This document shows, in pieces, positions 1-7,117 of a stretch of DNA of 14,062 bases; within the stretch, counting starts at the first letter, position 1; each line of letters starts with the position of its first letter. The notes below the pieces were generated by a model, which saw nothing but the letters and a program-made list of their open reading frames with translations, had not been told where the DNA came from and searched no databases. Both the position numbers and the translations under genes were made by a program. The stretch is from an uncultured bacterium. GTDB lineage: Bacteria; Pseudomonadota; Gammaproteobacteria; Burkholderiales; Burkholderiaceae_E. The stretch is from assembly GCA_903864485.1 (NCBI GenBank), contig CAIPGD010000019.1:1-14062 (forward strand), in the 5' to 3' direction.

Positions 1-563
1 GCCTGCAGCGATTCGACGAGGCGCTTATTCACACCAAAGACATCGGGATTAAACCCCACCGTGAGTAGCGCAGTGTGGAAGTTATAGATTCCAGATCCAT
101 CACCTGGGCCGCTGGTTTGTGCGCCGGGCGTGCTGCCGCTCTGGCTATTAGGGTTCCGGATGCGCAATGGGGCGTAGTTGGCCTGCACCGTTGGAAAAAA
201 GTATCCGCGTTGGGCCGAGACATTTTCCTGGGCTGCGCGCAGGGCGGCATGGGCCGCGTCGATGCTTGGGTTGGCCGCGAGTGCGCGTTCAACGAGACGA
301 TTGAGTTCGGGTGATCCAAAGGCCGTCCACCAGTCCGATGGAATCTCGGCGCCCTGAACCAATCGCTGGCCATTCGGGCCCTGCGCATCCCCGTCGCCAG
401 ATTTCGAAGCAGCCCGGACGGAACTGCCGGACGCAAACGAAAGTGACTCAGGCAGTTTCGGCCGAAGGTAATCAGGCCCGATCGCACATCCACTTAGGAG
501 GCACAGCGGGATCGCTAGCACTCCGATTAGTCCGAGCACTCGTTTAGGGTTCAATGCGATCAC
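1..563 (-). CDS. Outer-membrane efflux lipoprotein, NodT/OprM type (3' part outside window)
   Basis: This is the TolC-like outer-membrane channel of the tripartite metal efflux system, exporting substrate from the RND pump across the outer membrane. Only the first 187 codons are present; the family is usually about 450-500 residues. From the GTG at 563 the protein has a basic start, a hydrophobic stretch and a lipobox LSGC with Cys26, then the family hallmark GPDYLRP (29-35), the motif DWWTAFGSPELNRLV (77-91) and a coiled-coil-like helix (92-117) of the first outer-membrane factor repeat. The segment DVFG (174-177) also fits the family. The start is uncertain: TTG at 554 or GTG at 539 are alternatives, and none has a clear ribosome-binding site. 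Either long start overlaps the end of the pump gene, so translational coupling is likely. The frame is open to the window edge with no frameshift. Family assignment is firm; the substrate is inferred from the neighbours. Confidence 0.9.
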   Translation of the reverse strand, partial: MIALNPKRVLGLIGVLAIPLCLLSGCAIGPDYLRPKLPESLSFASGSSVRAASKSGDGDAQGPNGQRLVQGAEIPSDWWTAFGSPELNRLVERALAANPSIDAAHAALRAAQENVSAQRGYFFPTVQANYAPLRIRNPNSQSGSTPGAQTSGPGDGSGIYNFHTALLTVGFNPDVFGVNKRLVESLQ

Positions 564-3500
564 TGCGTTCAAAGAAGTCACCAAAAACCCGCAAGGCCAC
601 CGGCAGGACAAGAAGGGTAAAGACTGTGCCCGTGACAATACCGCCGACAATCACGCAGGCAAACGGGCGCTGGGTTTCACTGCCAATGCCCTGCGATAGA
701 GCGGCGGGTAGTAGCCCCAACCCAGCCATCAGCGCGGTCATCAGAATTGGTCGCAGGCGCGAAACCGCACCGTCAAGAATCGCCGGCGTGGCCTTGGCGC
801 CTTCGCGTACGCGCAGCAACACCTCTTCGGCCATGATGACGCCGTTCTGAACCGAAATCCCGGCGACCGCGATAAACCCGACGGCCGCCGAAACGGACAG
901 ATGAAGCCCCGCCAGGCCAAGTGCTGCGAATCCACCCACTAACGTAAAAGGCACCATCCCCAGCACCAGGATGGCAAGCCGTACCGATCGAAAGGCCCAG
1001 AACAGCAACGAGAAAATCAACAACACGGTGAGCGGGATGATGACCATCAGTCGCTCGGCTGCTCGTTGCGAATTTTCGAACTGACCTCCCCAGGTCAGGG
1101 AATATCCGGGGGGCAACTTGATTTTTTCGGCGACTTTGGCCTGGGCCTCTTCGACAAAACTCCCCTGATCGCGGCCGAGCAGGTTCATCTTGACGATCAC
1201 AATCCGGGAGCCTGCCTCGCGCAGAATTCGCGATGCGCCTTGATGGACTTCGACTTTAGCCACTTCGCCCAATGAAATCGTGCCAGGACCATTGCCGACC
1301 TGTGTTCCGGGGATTTCTAACTGCAGGCTGGCGATGGCATCGATACTGTTGCGATTGGTGGGGTCTGCGCGAACGACGACCTCAAATCGTTTGTCACCCT
1401 CGTAAAAGCTCGTCACGGGGGCCCCGGACATGGCTTGGGTGACCAGCCGGTTTACATCGGTAACGCCGATCCCATACCGAGCGAGTCGCGACCGATCGGG
1501 TGTGACGACGATTTCAGACTGACCGCCGATCCGGGTCGCTTCAACGTCGGTCGCCCCCCGAATTTGTTGGATCACTTCGACGACGTCGTCGGCTTTCTCT
1601 TCGAGAATATCGAGGTTGTCGCCACTGATTTTCGCAACGATTTCGCCGCGAAAACCGGAAAGCGATTCTTCGACGTTGTCCTGAATGACCTGCGAGAAAT
1701 TAGTTGTGATGCCTGGAATGACGTTCAGCGCATCGGACATGCTACTGACCAGCGCCTCTTTGCTGGCGAAGCGCCAGGTGTTGCGGGGTTTCAGGTCAAC
1801 GAGATTCTCGAGATTATTAGGACCCTTCGGATCCGACCCGTCGTCAGGGCGACCGACCTGAGTGATGATGTGGTTGACCTCGGGGTAAGAGAGAATCTTG
1901 GCGCGGACCAGGCGCTCGATGTTTTTGGTCGTCTCGAGCGAAGCGGAGGTCGGCAACGTGATGGTGAGCCAGATGTTGCCTTCATCGAGCTTTGGCATAA
2001 ATTCGCTTCCCAGACGCGCAGCCAGTCCGAATGCCACCACCACCGGAATCAGTGCAAGAAAAAGGGTCTTGCGGGCGTTGTGAATGGTGAGATCGAGCAG
2101 TTCACGGTAGCGGTTCTGTAACCAATCCAGCCAAGACTTGTGGGTCTCGGCGAGCGAGCGTTTTTGAACCACAAAAGCGAGTAGGGTCGGTAGCAGGGTA
2201 AAGGTCAGTAAGACCGCACCAAGCAAGGCGAAGGTCAGCGTGAGCGCAACCGGCGTGAAGATTTTTCCCTCGACACGCTGAAACGTAAAAATCGGCACAA
2301 AGGCCAGAATAATGATGGCTTTTGAGAAGAGCACCGGCGAAGCCATATCCGTCATCGTGCGGTTGAGCAGTTGCATCCGATGTTTGCGGCCCTGCGGTGA
2401 GTCCATTTCGTGGGCGGTACGGACCGCCAACCTGACCATCAGCGCCTCGACGATCACCACCGCACTGTCGATGATGATTCCAAAGTCGACCGCACCCAAT
2501 GAGATGAGGTTGGCCGACACTCCCCGAGCGTCCATCAGGATGAAGGCGAACAAAAGGGCCAGCGGAATGACGGTGGCCACGACCAGCGCTGCCGTCCAGC
2601 TCGATAAAAAGACCACCAATACGGCAATCACCAGAAGCGCACCAACAATCAGGTTTTCGACGACCGTGGTGACCGTGTGATGCACAAGTTCTGTGCGGTC
2701 GTATATGGGCAAAATCTTGACGCCGGCGGGGAGACGTGTCTGCAAGTCAGCGATGCGCTGCTTGAGGGCCGCATTGATTTTGGATGGGTTGCCACCCTTG
2801 GTCATCGATACGATGCCTTCGACAATGCTGTCCCGCTTGTCCGATGCGACATAACCGTAGCGAGGGCGCTCGCTGATCTTGACAGTTGCCAGATCCGCGA
2901 CCGTGATTGCGCGGCCCTGCCGCGATTCGATCACCACTTTGCGTACGTCGTCGATGGACTCAAACAGCCCAGACGATCGGACGACCAGTGACGCGTCACC
3001 CTGGCGAACCAGCCCGCCTCCCGCGTTGCCATTGCCGTTTGCGATGGCTTGCGTGAGTTGATCGAGCGTGACCTGAAATTTGCGCAAGGCCAGGGGGTCA
3101 AACTCGACGTGGTATTCGCGGATGGCACCGCCAAAACTCACGACATCCGCGACCCCGGGTGTCATGCGCAGGACGGGCCGCACCGTCCAGTCCTGCAGGG
3201 TGCGGATCTCGGTATCACTGAGATCGGGGGCCTCGATGGTGTACCGGTAGACCTCACCCACTGCCGTGGACAGCGGGGCCAGTTGGGGCTGAACCCCAAC
3301 CGGGAGTGTCACGGTACCGAGTTTTTCGGTGACCTGCTGACGTGCGAAATAGTTGTCTGTATCTTCCGCAAACGTCAGCGTGACGATCGAGAGCCCCGTC
3401 ATCGTGACTGACCGAACGTTCGTCAAGCGCGGTATACCGGCGACCTCGCGTTCAATTGGCAGGGTGACCGAGCGTTCCATGTCCTGCGGAGCCTGGCCAG

Positions 3501-3660
3501 GAAGCTGTGAAATCACGCGGACCTGGATGTCCTGAACGTCAGGAAACGCCTCAATCGGCAGGTTAGTCAGCGCGAGCACTCCGGTGCAGATCAGCGCGGC
3601 GACCATCACCAGCACAAAGACGCGCTGTGTGAGTGCGAAGAGAATGATCCGAGCGATCAT
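544..3660 (-). CDS. czcA: Heavy-metal efflux RND pump (CzcA-like, HME family)
   Basis: This is the inner-membrane proton-driven pump that moves divalent metal ions out through the adaptor and outer-membrane channel. At 1038 residues it has full family length. It shows TM1 at about 9-31, a large periplasmic loop, TM2-TM6 between about 335 and 495, a second periplasmic loop from about 550 to 865, and a final TM bundle. TM4 carries the proton-relay motif DFGIIID followed by E: Asp392, Asp398 and Glu405 keep the spacing of CzcA Asp402/Asp408/Glu415. This DFGxxxD motif is typical of divalent-cation pumps (Zn/Co/Cd/Ni) rather than CusA/SilA copper/silver pumps. GGQFENSQRAAERL before TM8 is also typical of the family. 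The ATG overlaps the adaptor stop codon in an ATGA arrangement, indicating one operon and coupled translation. The metal cannot be named from sequence alone. Confidence 0.95.
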   Translation of the reverse strand: MIARIILFALTQRVFVLVMVAALICTGVLALTNLPIEAFPDVQDIQVRVISQLPGQAPQDMERSVTLPIEREVAGIPRLTNVRSVTMTGLSIVTLTFAEDTDNYFARQQVTEKLGTVTLPVGVQPQLAPLSTAVGEVYRYTIEAPDLSDTEIRTLQDWTVRPVLRMTPGVADVVSFGGAIREYHVEFDPLALRKFQVTLDQLTQAIANGNGNAGGGLVRQGDASLVVRSSGLFESIDDVRKVVIESRQGRAITVADLATVKISERPRYGYVASDKRDSIVEGIVSMTKGGNPSKINAALKQRIADLQTRLPAGVKILPIYDRTELVHHTVTTVVENLIVGALLVIAVLVVFLSSWTAALVVATVIPLALLFAFILMDARGVSANLISLGAVDFGIIIDSAVVIVEALMVRLAVRTAHEMDSPQGRKHRMQLLNRTMTDMASPVLFSKAIIILAFVPIFTFQRVEGKIFTPVALTLTFALLGAVLLTFTLLPTLLAFVVQKRSLAETHKSWLDWLQNRYRELLDLTIHNARKTLFLALIPVVVAFGLAARLGSEFMPKLDEGNIWLTITLPTSASLETTKNIERLVRAKILSYPEVNHIITQVGRPDDGSDPKGPNNLENLVDLKPRNTWRFASKEALVSSMSDALNVIPGITTNFSQVIQDNVEESLSGFRGEIVAKISGDNLDILEEKADDVVEVIQQIRGATDVEATRIGGQSEIVVTPDRSRLARYGIGVTDVNRLVTQAMSGAPVTSFYEGDKRFEVVVRADPTNRNSIDAIASLQLEIPGTQVGNGPGTISLGEVAKVEVHQGASRILREAGSRIVIVKMNLLGRDQGSFVEEAQAKVAEKIKLPPGYSLTWGGQFENSQRAAERLMVIIPLTVLLIFSLLFWAFRSVRLAILVLGMVPFTLVGGFAALGLAGLHLSVSAAVGFIAVAGISVQNGVIMAEEVLLRVREGAKATPAILDGAVSRLRPILMTALMAGLGLLPAALSQGIGSETQRPFACVIVGGIVTGTVFTLLVLPVALRVFGDFFERSDRIEP

Positions 3661-4919
3661 GGTTTGCTGCCTGCGCGAGCGGTCAGCTCGGCATCCAGCA
3701 ACAGGGCTCCGGTCACAACGATTCGTTCGCCTCCCTCGAGGCCGCTCCCGACATAGCTGAAGTCACTCCCTTGGCCCTGAAGTTTGACGGGCCGTCGCAC
3801 AAACGCACCCGGAGTGGTTTCAATAAATACAAAGGCATAGAGCCCGCGGTTGATCAGTGCACCGTTGGGAATCCGGACTGCGGTGCCAACGCCTTGCAAA
3901 ATCGAGGCGCGCACGAACATCTCGGGGAGGAGCTTGCGATCAGGGTTTTTGATCCGTGCCCGCACCACAACCCGACGGGTATTGGGGTCGACGGCCTGCC
4001 CCAGTTGCACGATTTTCGCGACAAAACGCTCGCTTGGGAATGCATCGCTTTCGACTGCGACTTCATCGCCTACCTTGACCTTGCCAACCAGCCGCTCGGG
4101 CAAGTCAATCAGGAGCCAAAGACGGGTGGGGTCGGTCAAGATAAACAGGGGCACGGTCATACCCGGTACGACCTCGAGGGCTGGCGTGGCCGTGCGCTCA
4201 GCGACGATGCCTGAGACCGGGCTGCTGAGCCACACCCGTTGGTCCCGGATTGGGTGTCCATAAGGGTTGAGCGTTTTTAGACGCTGATCGGCTCGGATTG
4301 TCTCGGCTTGGGCCTGCGCGTAATCGGTTTGCGCGGCCTCAACTTCGCGCGCCGCGATCGCCTCACCGGCACCGAGGCTGCGGGCTCGGTTCAAAACCTG
4401 GAGTCGCCGGTCTTCCTCAGCGCGGGCTTTGGTCAGATCGGCGTAGGCGGTGCCAAAGTCTGGTGAATCAATTTCGGCCAGGACCTGCCCGATTTTGACG
4501 GTATCACCCGGGGCTACCCGTATTGAGACAACGCGACCGGCGACGCCCACGCCAATGCGTGCTGTCACATCCTCATCGTAGACTACCCTCGCGCTCAGGG
4601 AGTCTGTGAGGGGTAGCGGGGAAGACGGGATCACCTGCGTCTGGATCATCGCCAGTTGGGCCGACCCGACCGGAAATTGCAAGGCCTGTGCGACCCCGCC
4701 TTCTGGGGGGATAATTGCGACGGGTGGGGTGGTCGGGCTGGGGGCTGTGGATGCGCCCGGAGCGTTGGTCGTAGCGGGCGAGGGCGGCGCAGCCGATGGT
4801 GTCGCGCCGCTGAAGATGGCTTTTATCTGATCGCTTGCGAGCCACGCAATTCCGCACAAACCGACAACAATCAGAACGATCAGAGTGATCAGAAAACGGG
4901 GGGAGAGTCGTTTGGGCAT
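3657..4919 (-). CDS. czcB: Periplasmic adaptor (membrane fusion protein) of metal efflux system, CzcB-like
   Basis: This adaptor links the RND pump to the outer-membrane channel in the periplasm. From the ATG at 4919 it has 420 residues: a single N-terminal membrane anchor (about 9-28, no convincing lipobox), a Pro/Ala/Ser/Thr-rich linker (about 38-72), a split barrel-sandwich (lipoyl) domain around 117-150 and 228-252, an alpha-helical hairpin (about 155-215), a beta-barrel with LTDPTRLWLLIDLPE (261-275), and a membrane-proximal domain to the C-terminus. I chose ATG 4919 over the upstream TTG at 4952 because GGAAA lies just upstream and the residues MPKR make a normal signal-anchor start. 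It is the first gene of the adaptor-pump-channel operon and sits opposite the two-component genes across a 76-bp gap. I see no His-rich or Met-rich metal-binding stretch, so substrate is inferred from the pump. Confidence 0.92.
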   Translation of the reverse strand: MPKRLSPRFLITLIVLIVVGLCGIAWLASDQIKAIFSGATPSAAPPSPATTNAPGASTAPSPTTPPVAIIPPEGGVAQALQFPVGSAQLAMIQTQVIPSSPLPLTDSLSARVVYDEDVTARIGVGVAGRVVSIRVAPGDTVKIGQVLAEIDSPDFGTAYADLTKARAEEDRRLQVLNRARSLGAGEAIAAREVEAAQTDYAQAQAETIRADQRLKTLNPYGHPIRDQRVWLSSPVSGIVAERTATPALEVVPGMTVPLFILTDPTRLWLLIDLPERLVGKVKVGDEVAVESDAFPSERFVAKIVQLGQAVDPNTRRVVVRARIKNPDRKLLPEMFVRASILQGVGTAVRIPNGALINRGLYAFVFIETTPGAFVRRPVKLQGQGSDFSYVGSGLEGGERIVVTGALLLDAELTARAGSKP

Positions 4920-4943
4920 TCGGTTTCCAGCGTCAGGTGGCGA

Positions 4944-4949
4944 ACTATA
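4944..4949 (-). promoter_or_regulatory. Candidate -10 element of the efflux operon promoter
   Basis: The minus strand reads TATAGT here, one base from the TATAAT consensus. No good -35 hexamer lies 16-18 bp upstream. That position is instead covered by the 11-bp-period direct repeat, as in activator-dependent promoters. A start site near 4937 would give a leader of roughly 18 nt before the adaptor ATG. The overlapping plus strand reads TATACA (4946-4951), which could serve the response regulator gene. Confidence 0.45.
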
Positions 4950-4959
4950 CAAACGCTGC

Positions 4960-4977
4960 CTGTCAAATACCTGTCAA
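4960..4977. promoter_or_regulatory. Direct-repeat operator, Pho-box-like, for an OmpR-family regulator
   Basis: The sequence CTGTCAA-ATAC-CTGTCAA is a 7-bp direct repeat with an 11-bp period (8 bp if the preceding C is counted, 4959-4966 and 4970-4977). This is the classical arrangement for head-to-tail binding of an OmpR/PhoB-family dimer. By hand it matches 15 of 18 positions of the E. coli Pho box consensus. It lies 10 bp from the minus-strand TATAGT and 18 bp before the response regulator ATG. The adjacent response regulator is the simplest candidate ligand. Confidence 0.55.
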
Positions 4978-4995
4978 TCGCATCCGAACTGAACC

Positions 4996-5676
4996 ATGCG
5001 CTTGATGTTGATTGAGGACGACGCGTTGATCGCCCGGGAGTTGAGTCTTCATTGGCAAACCCAAGGCTGGGTTCTTGATTTGTGCACCACGCTCACAGCC
5101 GCCCAGAGTTGTATTGAAAACCATACTGAGACCGGAGGCTATGAGCTGATCGTGCTCGACCTGGGGTTGCCCGATGGCGATGGGTTGGAGTGGCTGGCTC
5201 AGTTTCGGGGGCGCGACCGCCTCACTCCGGTCCTGGTCTTGTCGGCGCGTGGTCAGGTTTCCGATCGGGTCCTGGGCCTCCAAACCGGCGCCGACGATTA
5301 TCTGGTCAAACCCTTTGCAGTCAATGAACTCGACGCGCGGGTCGCTGCGCTGCGCCGACGCGGGCAATTGACGCGAGGCGAATTGCTGCATTACGGCAGG
5401 TTGTCATGGCTGGGCGGGGAGGGCGTCGCATACGCCAATGGACAGCCACTTGAGCTGTCGCCCCGTGAGTTCGAAGTACTTGGTCTGCTGATCGGTCGAG
5501 CGCCGCGCTTGCTGGCCAAGCGCAACCTCATGGAGGCTTTGGCAGAGCGTGAATTTGAAGCCAGTGAAAACGCGGTCGAAACCTATATTTCGCGCCTGCG
5601 CCGCAAGCTGGTCGGATCCGGTACGGCCATCCGAACCATGAGGGGCTTTGGCTACATGTTGGTGCTGCATGAGTGA
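4996..5676 (+). CDS. OmpR/PhoB-family response regulator
   Basis: This is a DNA-binding response regulator of 226 residues, the normal length for the family. The receiver domain (1-115) has the acidic pocket Asp8/Asp9, the phosphoacceptor Asp55 in LIVLDLGLPDGDGLEWL, Ser83 at the switch position and Lys105 in the VKPF motif. The C-terminal winged helix (about 125-225) has the SPREFEVL segment and the recognition helix ENAVETYISRLRRKL, ending in the usual RTMRGFGYML hairpin. It most resembles QseB/TctD-like regulators. It overlaps the kinase gene by 8 nt and lies divergent to the efflux operon, which it probably controls together with itself through the direct repeat just upstream. No strong ribosome-binding site precedes the ATG. 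Family is certain; the target is inferred from position. Confidence 0.93.
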   Translation: MRLMLIEDDALIARELSLHWQTQGWVLDLCTTLTAAQSCIENHTETGGYELIVLDLGLPDGDGLEWLAQFRGRDRLTPVLVLSARGQVSDRVLGLQTGADDYLVKPFAVNELDARVAALRRRGQLTRGELLHYGRLSWLGGEGVAYANGQPLELSPREFEVLGLLIGRAPRLLAKRNLMEALAEREFEASENAVETYISRLRRKLVGSGTAIRTMRGFGYMLVLHE

Positions 5677-7081
5677 TCGTTCGGGGGCCCTACCAAAGAG
5701 GGGTAAATCGAATCAATGGCTAAAACGGGAGCTCTTGATCCGACTGCTTCTGCCCCTTTTATTGATCATGGTGACAACCGCGGTATTGGGGGTTTACACC
5801 GCGCAACGCCTGGTTGACCGCGCGTTCGATAGTTGGTTGCTGGATGCGGCGCGGTCGGTGGGTGCAGGGGTACGGTTTGAGGCGGGGCGTGCCGTGGTTA
5901 ATCTGCCAGTCGCTGCCCAGACGGTCTTGCTTTACGACGAGGTTGATCGGGTGTACTTCAGTGTCCGCCAGGGTGACCACCTGATCGTGGGACGCCCGGA
6001 CATCCCGCTCGAAGGCGATCGGGAATCCGGAGATCGCGCCCACGGGCAGGCCTTTGCGGGTTGGCTCGATCAACAAAACGTTCGAATCGCCAGAATTAAT
6101 TTGGCAGGGCCCGACGGGGCGGATAACGTGATCATTCTTGTGGCTGAGACCGTCATCAAACGCAACAGGACTCGACAGGAGCTCGAGTGGGTGCTGTGGC
6201 CGATGGTCGCCTTGGTCATTGCGGCCACTCTGGCGGTCTATGAGGCGGTGCGCCGAACGGTGCGTCCACTCGAAGCCATCGCAGCACGCTGGAACGAGAG
6301 TGCCCATGCGTCTCTGCAACCGGTGCGCGATGATGACGTGCCCCGCGAACTCCTGCCCTTTGCAACCGCCCTCAATGATTTGCTCGCGCGGATCCGGGCC
6401 ATGTTGGCCCGCGAGCGTCAGTTTGCTTTGACTGCCGCTCATCAACTCAGGACGCCGTTGGCAGGACTCCAACTCGGTTTGCGCCGAGCGATTGAAACCA
6501 GCGATCCCACGGAGGTGAAGGACCTTCTAACTGAGCTCAAGCAAACGACCCTACGAATGGCTCGACTAGTCCAGCAACTCTTGGCGATTGGCCGACTCGA
6601 TCCGGAGGCGGGGCACGACTTACAAGATCAGATGGGTGACCTCGTGATTCTGGTTCAGGATGTCGGGGCGGCCCATGTCGACCAGGCGCTGAGCAAGGGT
6701 GTCGACCTTGAGCTGGTGACTGTCGGCGATAAGATTTTGGTGCGCATGCAGCCTGAACTCTTGTCCGAAGCCCTTGGCAATATATTGGATAACGCGATTC
6801 GCTACACGCCGACCGGCGGACGAGTGCTGATTGAGTTGTCTGCAAACCCGGCGCGCGTCGTGATTTCCGATTCGGGTCCGGGGATTCCCCTGGATGAACG
6901 CGAGCTGGTTTTCGAGCGATTTACGCGCGGACGCGGTGCATTGGGTGAGGGGAGTGGTCTTGGTTTGGCAATCGTGCGGGAAATAGCCGCCCTGCATGGC
7001 GTGACCGTGGCATTAAATACGAGCAAATTCGGCGGGTTAGAGGTGGTTTTGTGCTTTCCCGGATATGATATGACGCGTTGA
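5669..7081 (+). CDS. Sensor histidine kinase, TctE-like (2CSK_N sensor domain)
   Basis: This inner-membrane sensor kinase phosphorylates the preceding regulator. From ATG 5669 it has 470 residues: TM1 (about 22-43), a periplasmic domain (about 45-170) with the pattern AYD/AFDxxLLDAARSV...VNLP of the two-component sensor kinase N-terminal family (2CSK_N), TM2 (about 174-193), a HAMP-like linker, HisKA with His258 in AAHQLRTPLAGL, and HATPase_c with the N-box Asn371/Asn375 (NILDNAIRY), the G1 box DSGPGI (401-406) and the G2 box GEGSGLGLAI (426-435). All catalytic motifs are intact. The chosen start gives an ATGAGTGA overlap with the regulator stop; a TTG at 5648 would add seven residues. The sensor type is that of TctE rather than CzcS or CusS, although the genetic partner is a metal pump. 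The signal sensed is unknown. Confidence 0.93.
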   Translation: MSDRSGALPKRGKSNQWLKRELLIRLLLPLLLIMVTTAVLGVYTAQRLVDRAFDSWLLDAARSVGAGVRFEAGRAVVNLPVAAQTVLLYDEVDRVYFSVRQGDHLIVGRPDIPLEGDRESGDRAHGQAFAGWLDQQNVRIARINLAGPDGADNVIILVAETVIKRNRTRQELEWVLWPMVALVIAATLAVYEAVRRTVRPLEAIAARWNESAHASLQPVRDDDVPRELLPFATALNDLLARIRAMLARERQFALTAAHQLRTPLAGLQLGLRRAIETSDPTEVKDLLTELKQTTLRMARLVQQLLAIGRLDPEAGHDLQDQMGDLVILVQDVGAAHVDQALSKGVDLELVTVGDKILVRMQPELLSEALGNILDNAIRYTPTGGRVLIELSANPARVVISDSGPGIPLDERELVFERFTRGRGALGEGSGLGLAIVREIAALHGVTVALNTSKFGGLEVVLCFPGYDMTR

Positions 7082-7084
7082 ATC

Positions 7085-7097
7085 GACCAATCTGGTC
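7085..7097 (+). other. Short inverted repeat between the kinase and channel genes
   Basis: GACCA-ATC-TGGTC is a 5-bp perfect inverted repeat with a 3-nt loop, starting 4 nt after the kinase stop. There is no T-tract, so it is a poor terminator. The 36-bp gap holds no evident promoter, so co-transcription of the channel with the two-component genes is possible. Confidence 0.25.
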
Positions 7098-7107
7098 TGT
7101 TTCCGGC

Positions 7108-7112
7108 AGGAG
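7108..7112 (+). promoter_or_regulatory. Shine-Dalgarno sequence of the channel gene
   Basis: AGGAG sits 5 nt before the ATG at 7118. It decides the start: the GTG at 7112 overlaps this site and the TTG at 7115 is too close to it. Confidence 0.75.
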
Positions 7113-7117
7113 TGTTG

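Noticed and set aside
29..493. A 154-codon minus-strand open frame near the left edge
   Set aside because: It is out of frame with the outer-membrane lipoprotein on the same strand. The other frame gives a perfect lipobox and family motifs through to the window edge, so this one is a shadow.
1435..2121. A 228-codon plus-strand open frame opposite the RND pump
   Set aside because: It lies wholly inside the pump gene, antisense, with no recognisable domain or ribosome-binding site. Long antisense frames are expected in GC-rich coding DNA.
5759..6472. A 237-codon minus-strand open frame opposite the sensor kinase
   Set aside because: Antisense shadow of the kinase with no recognisable motif.
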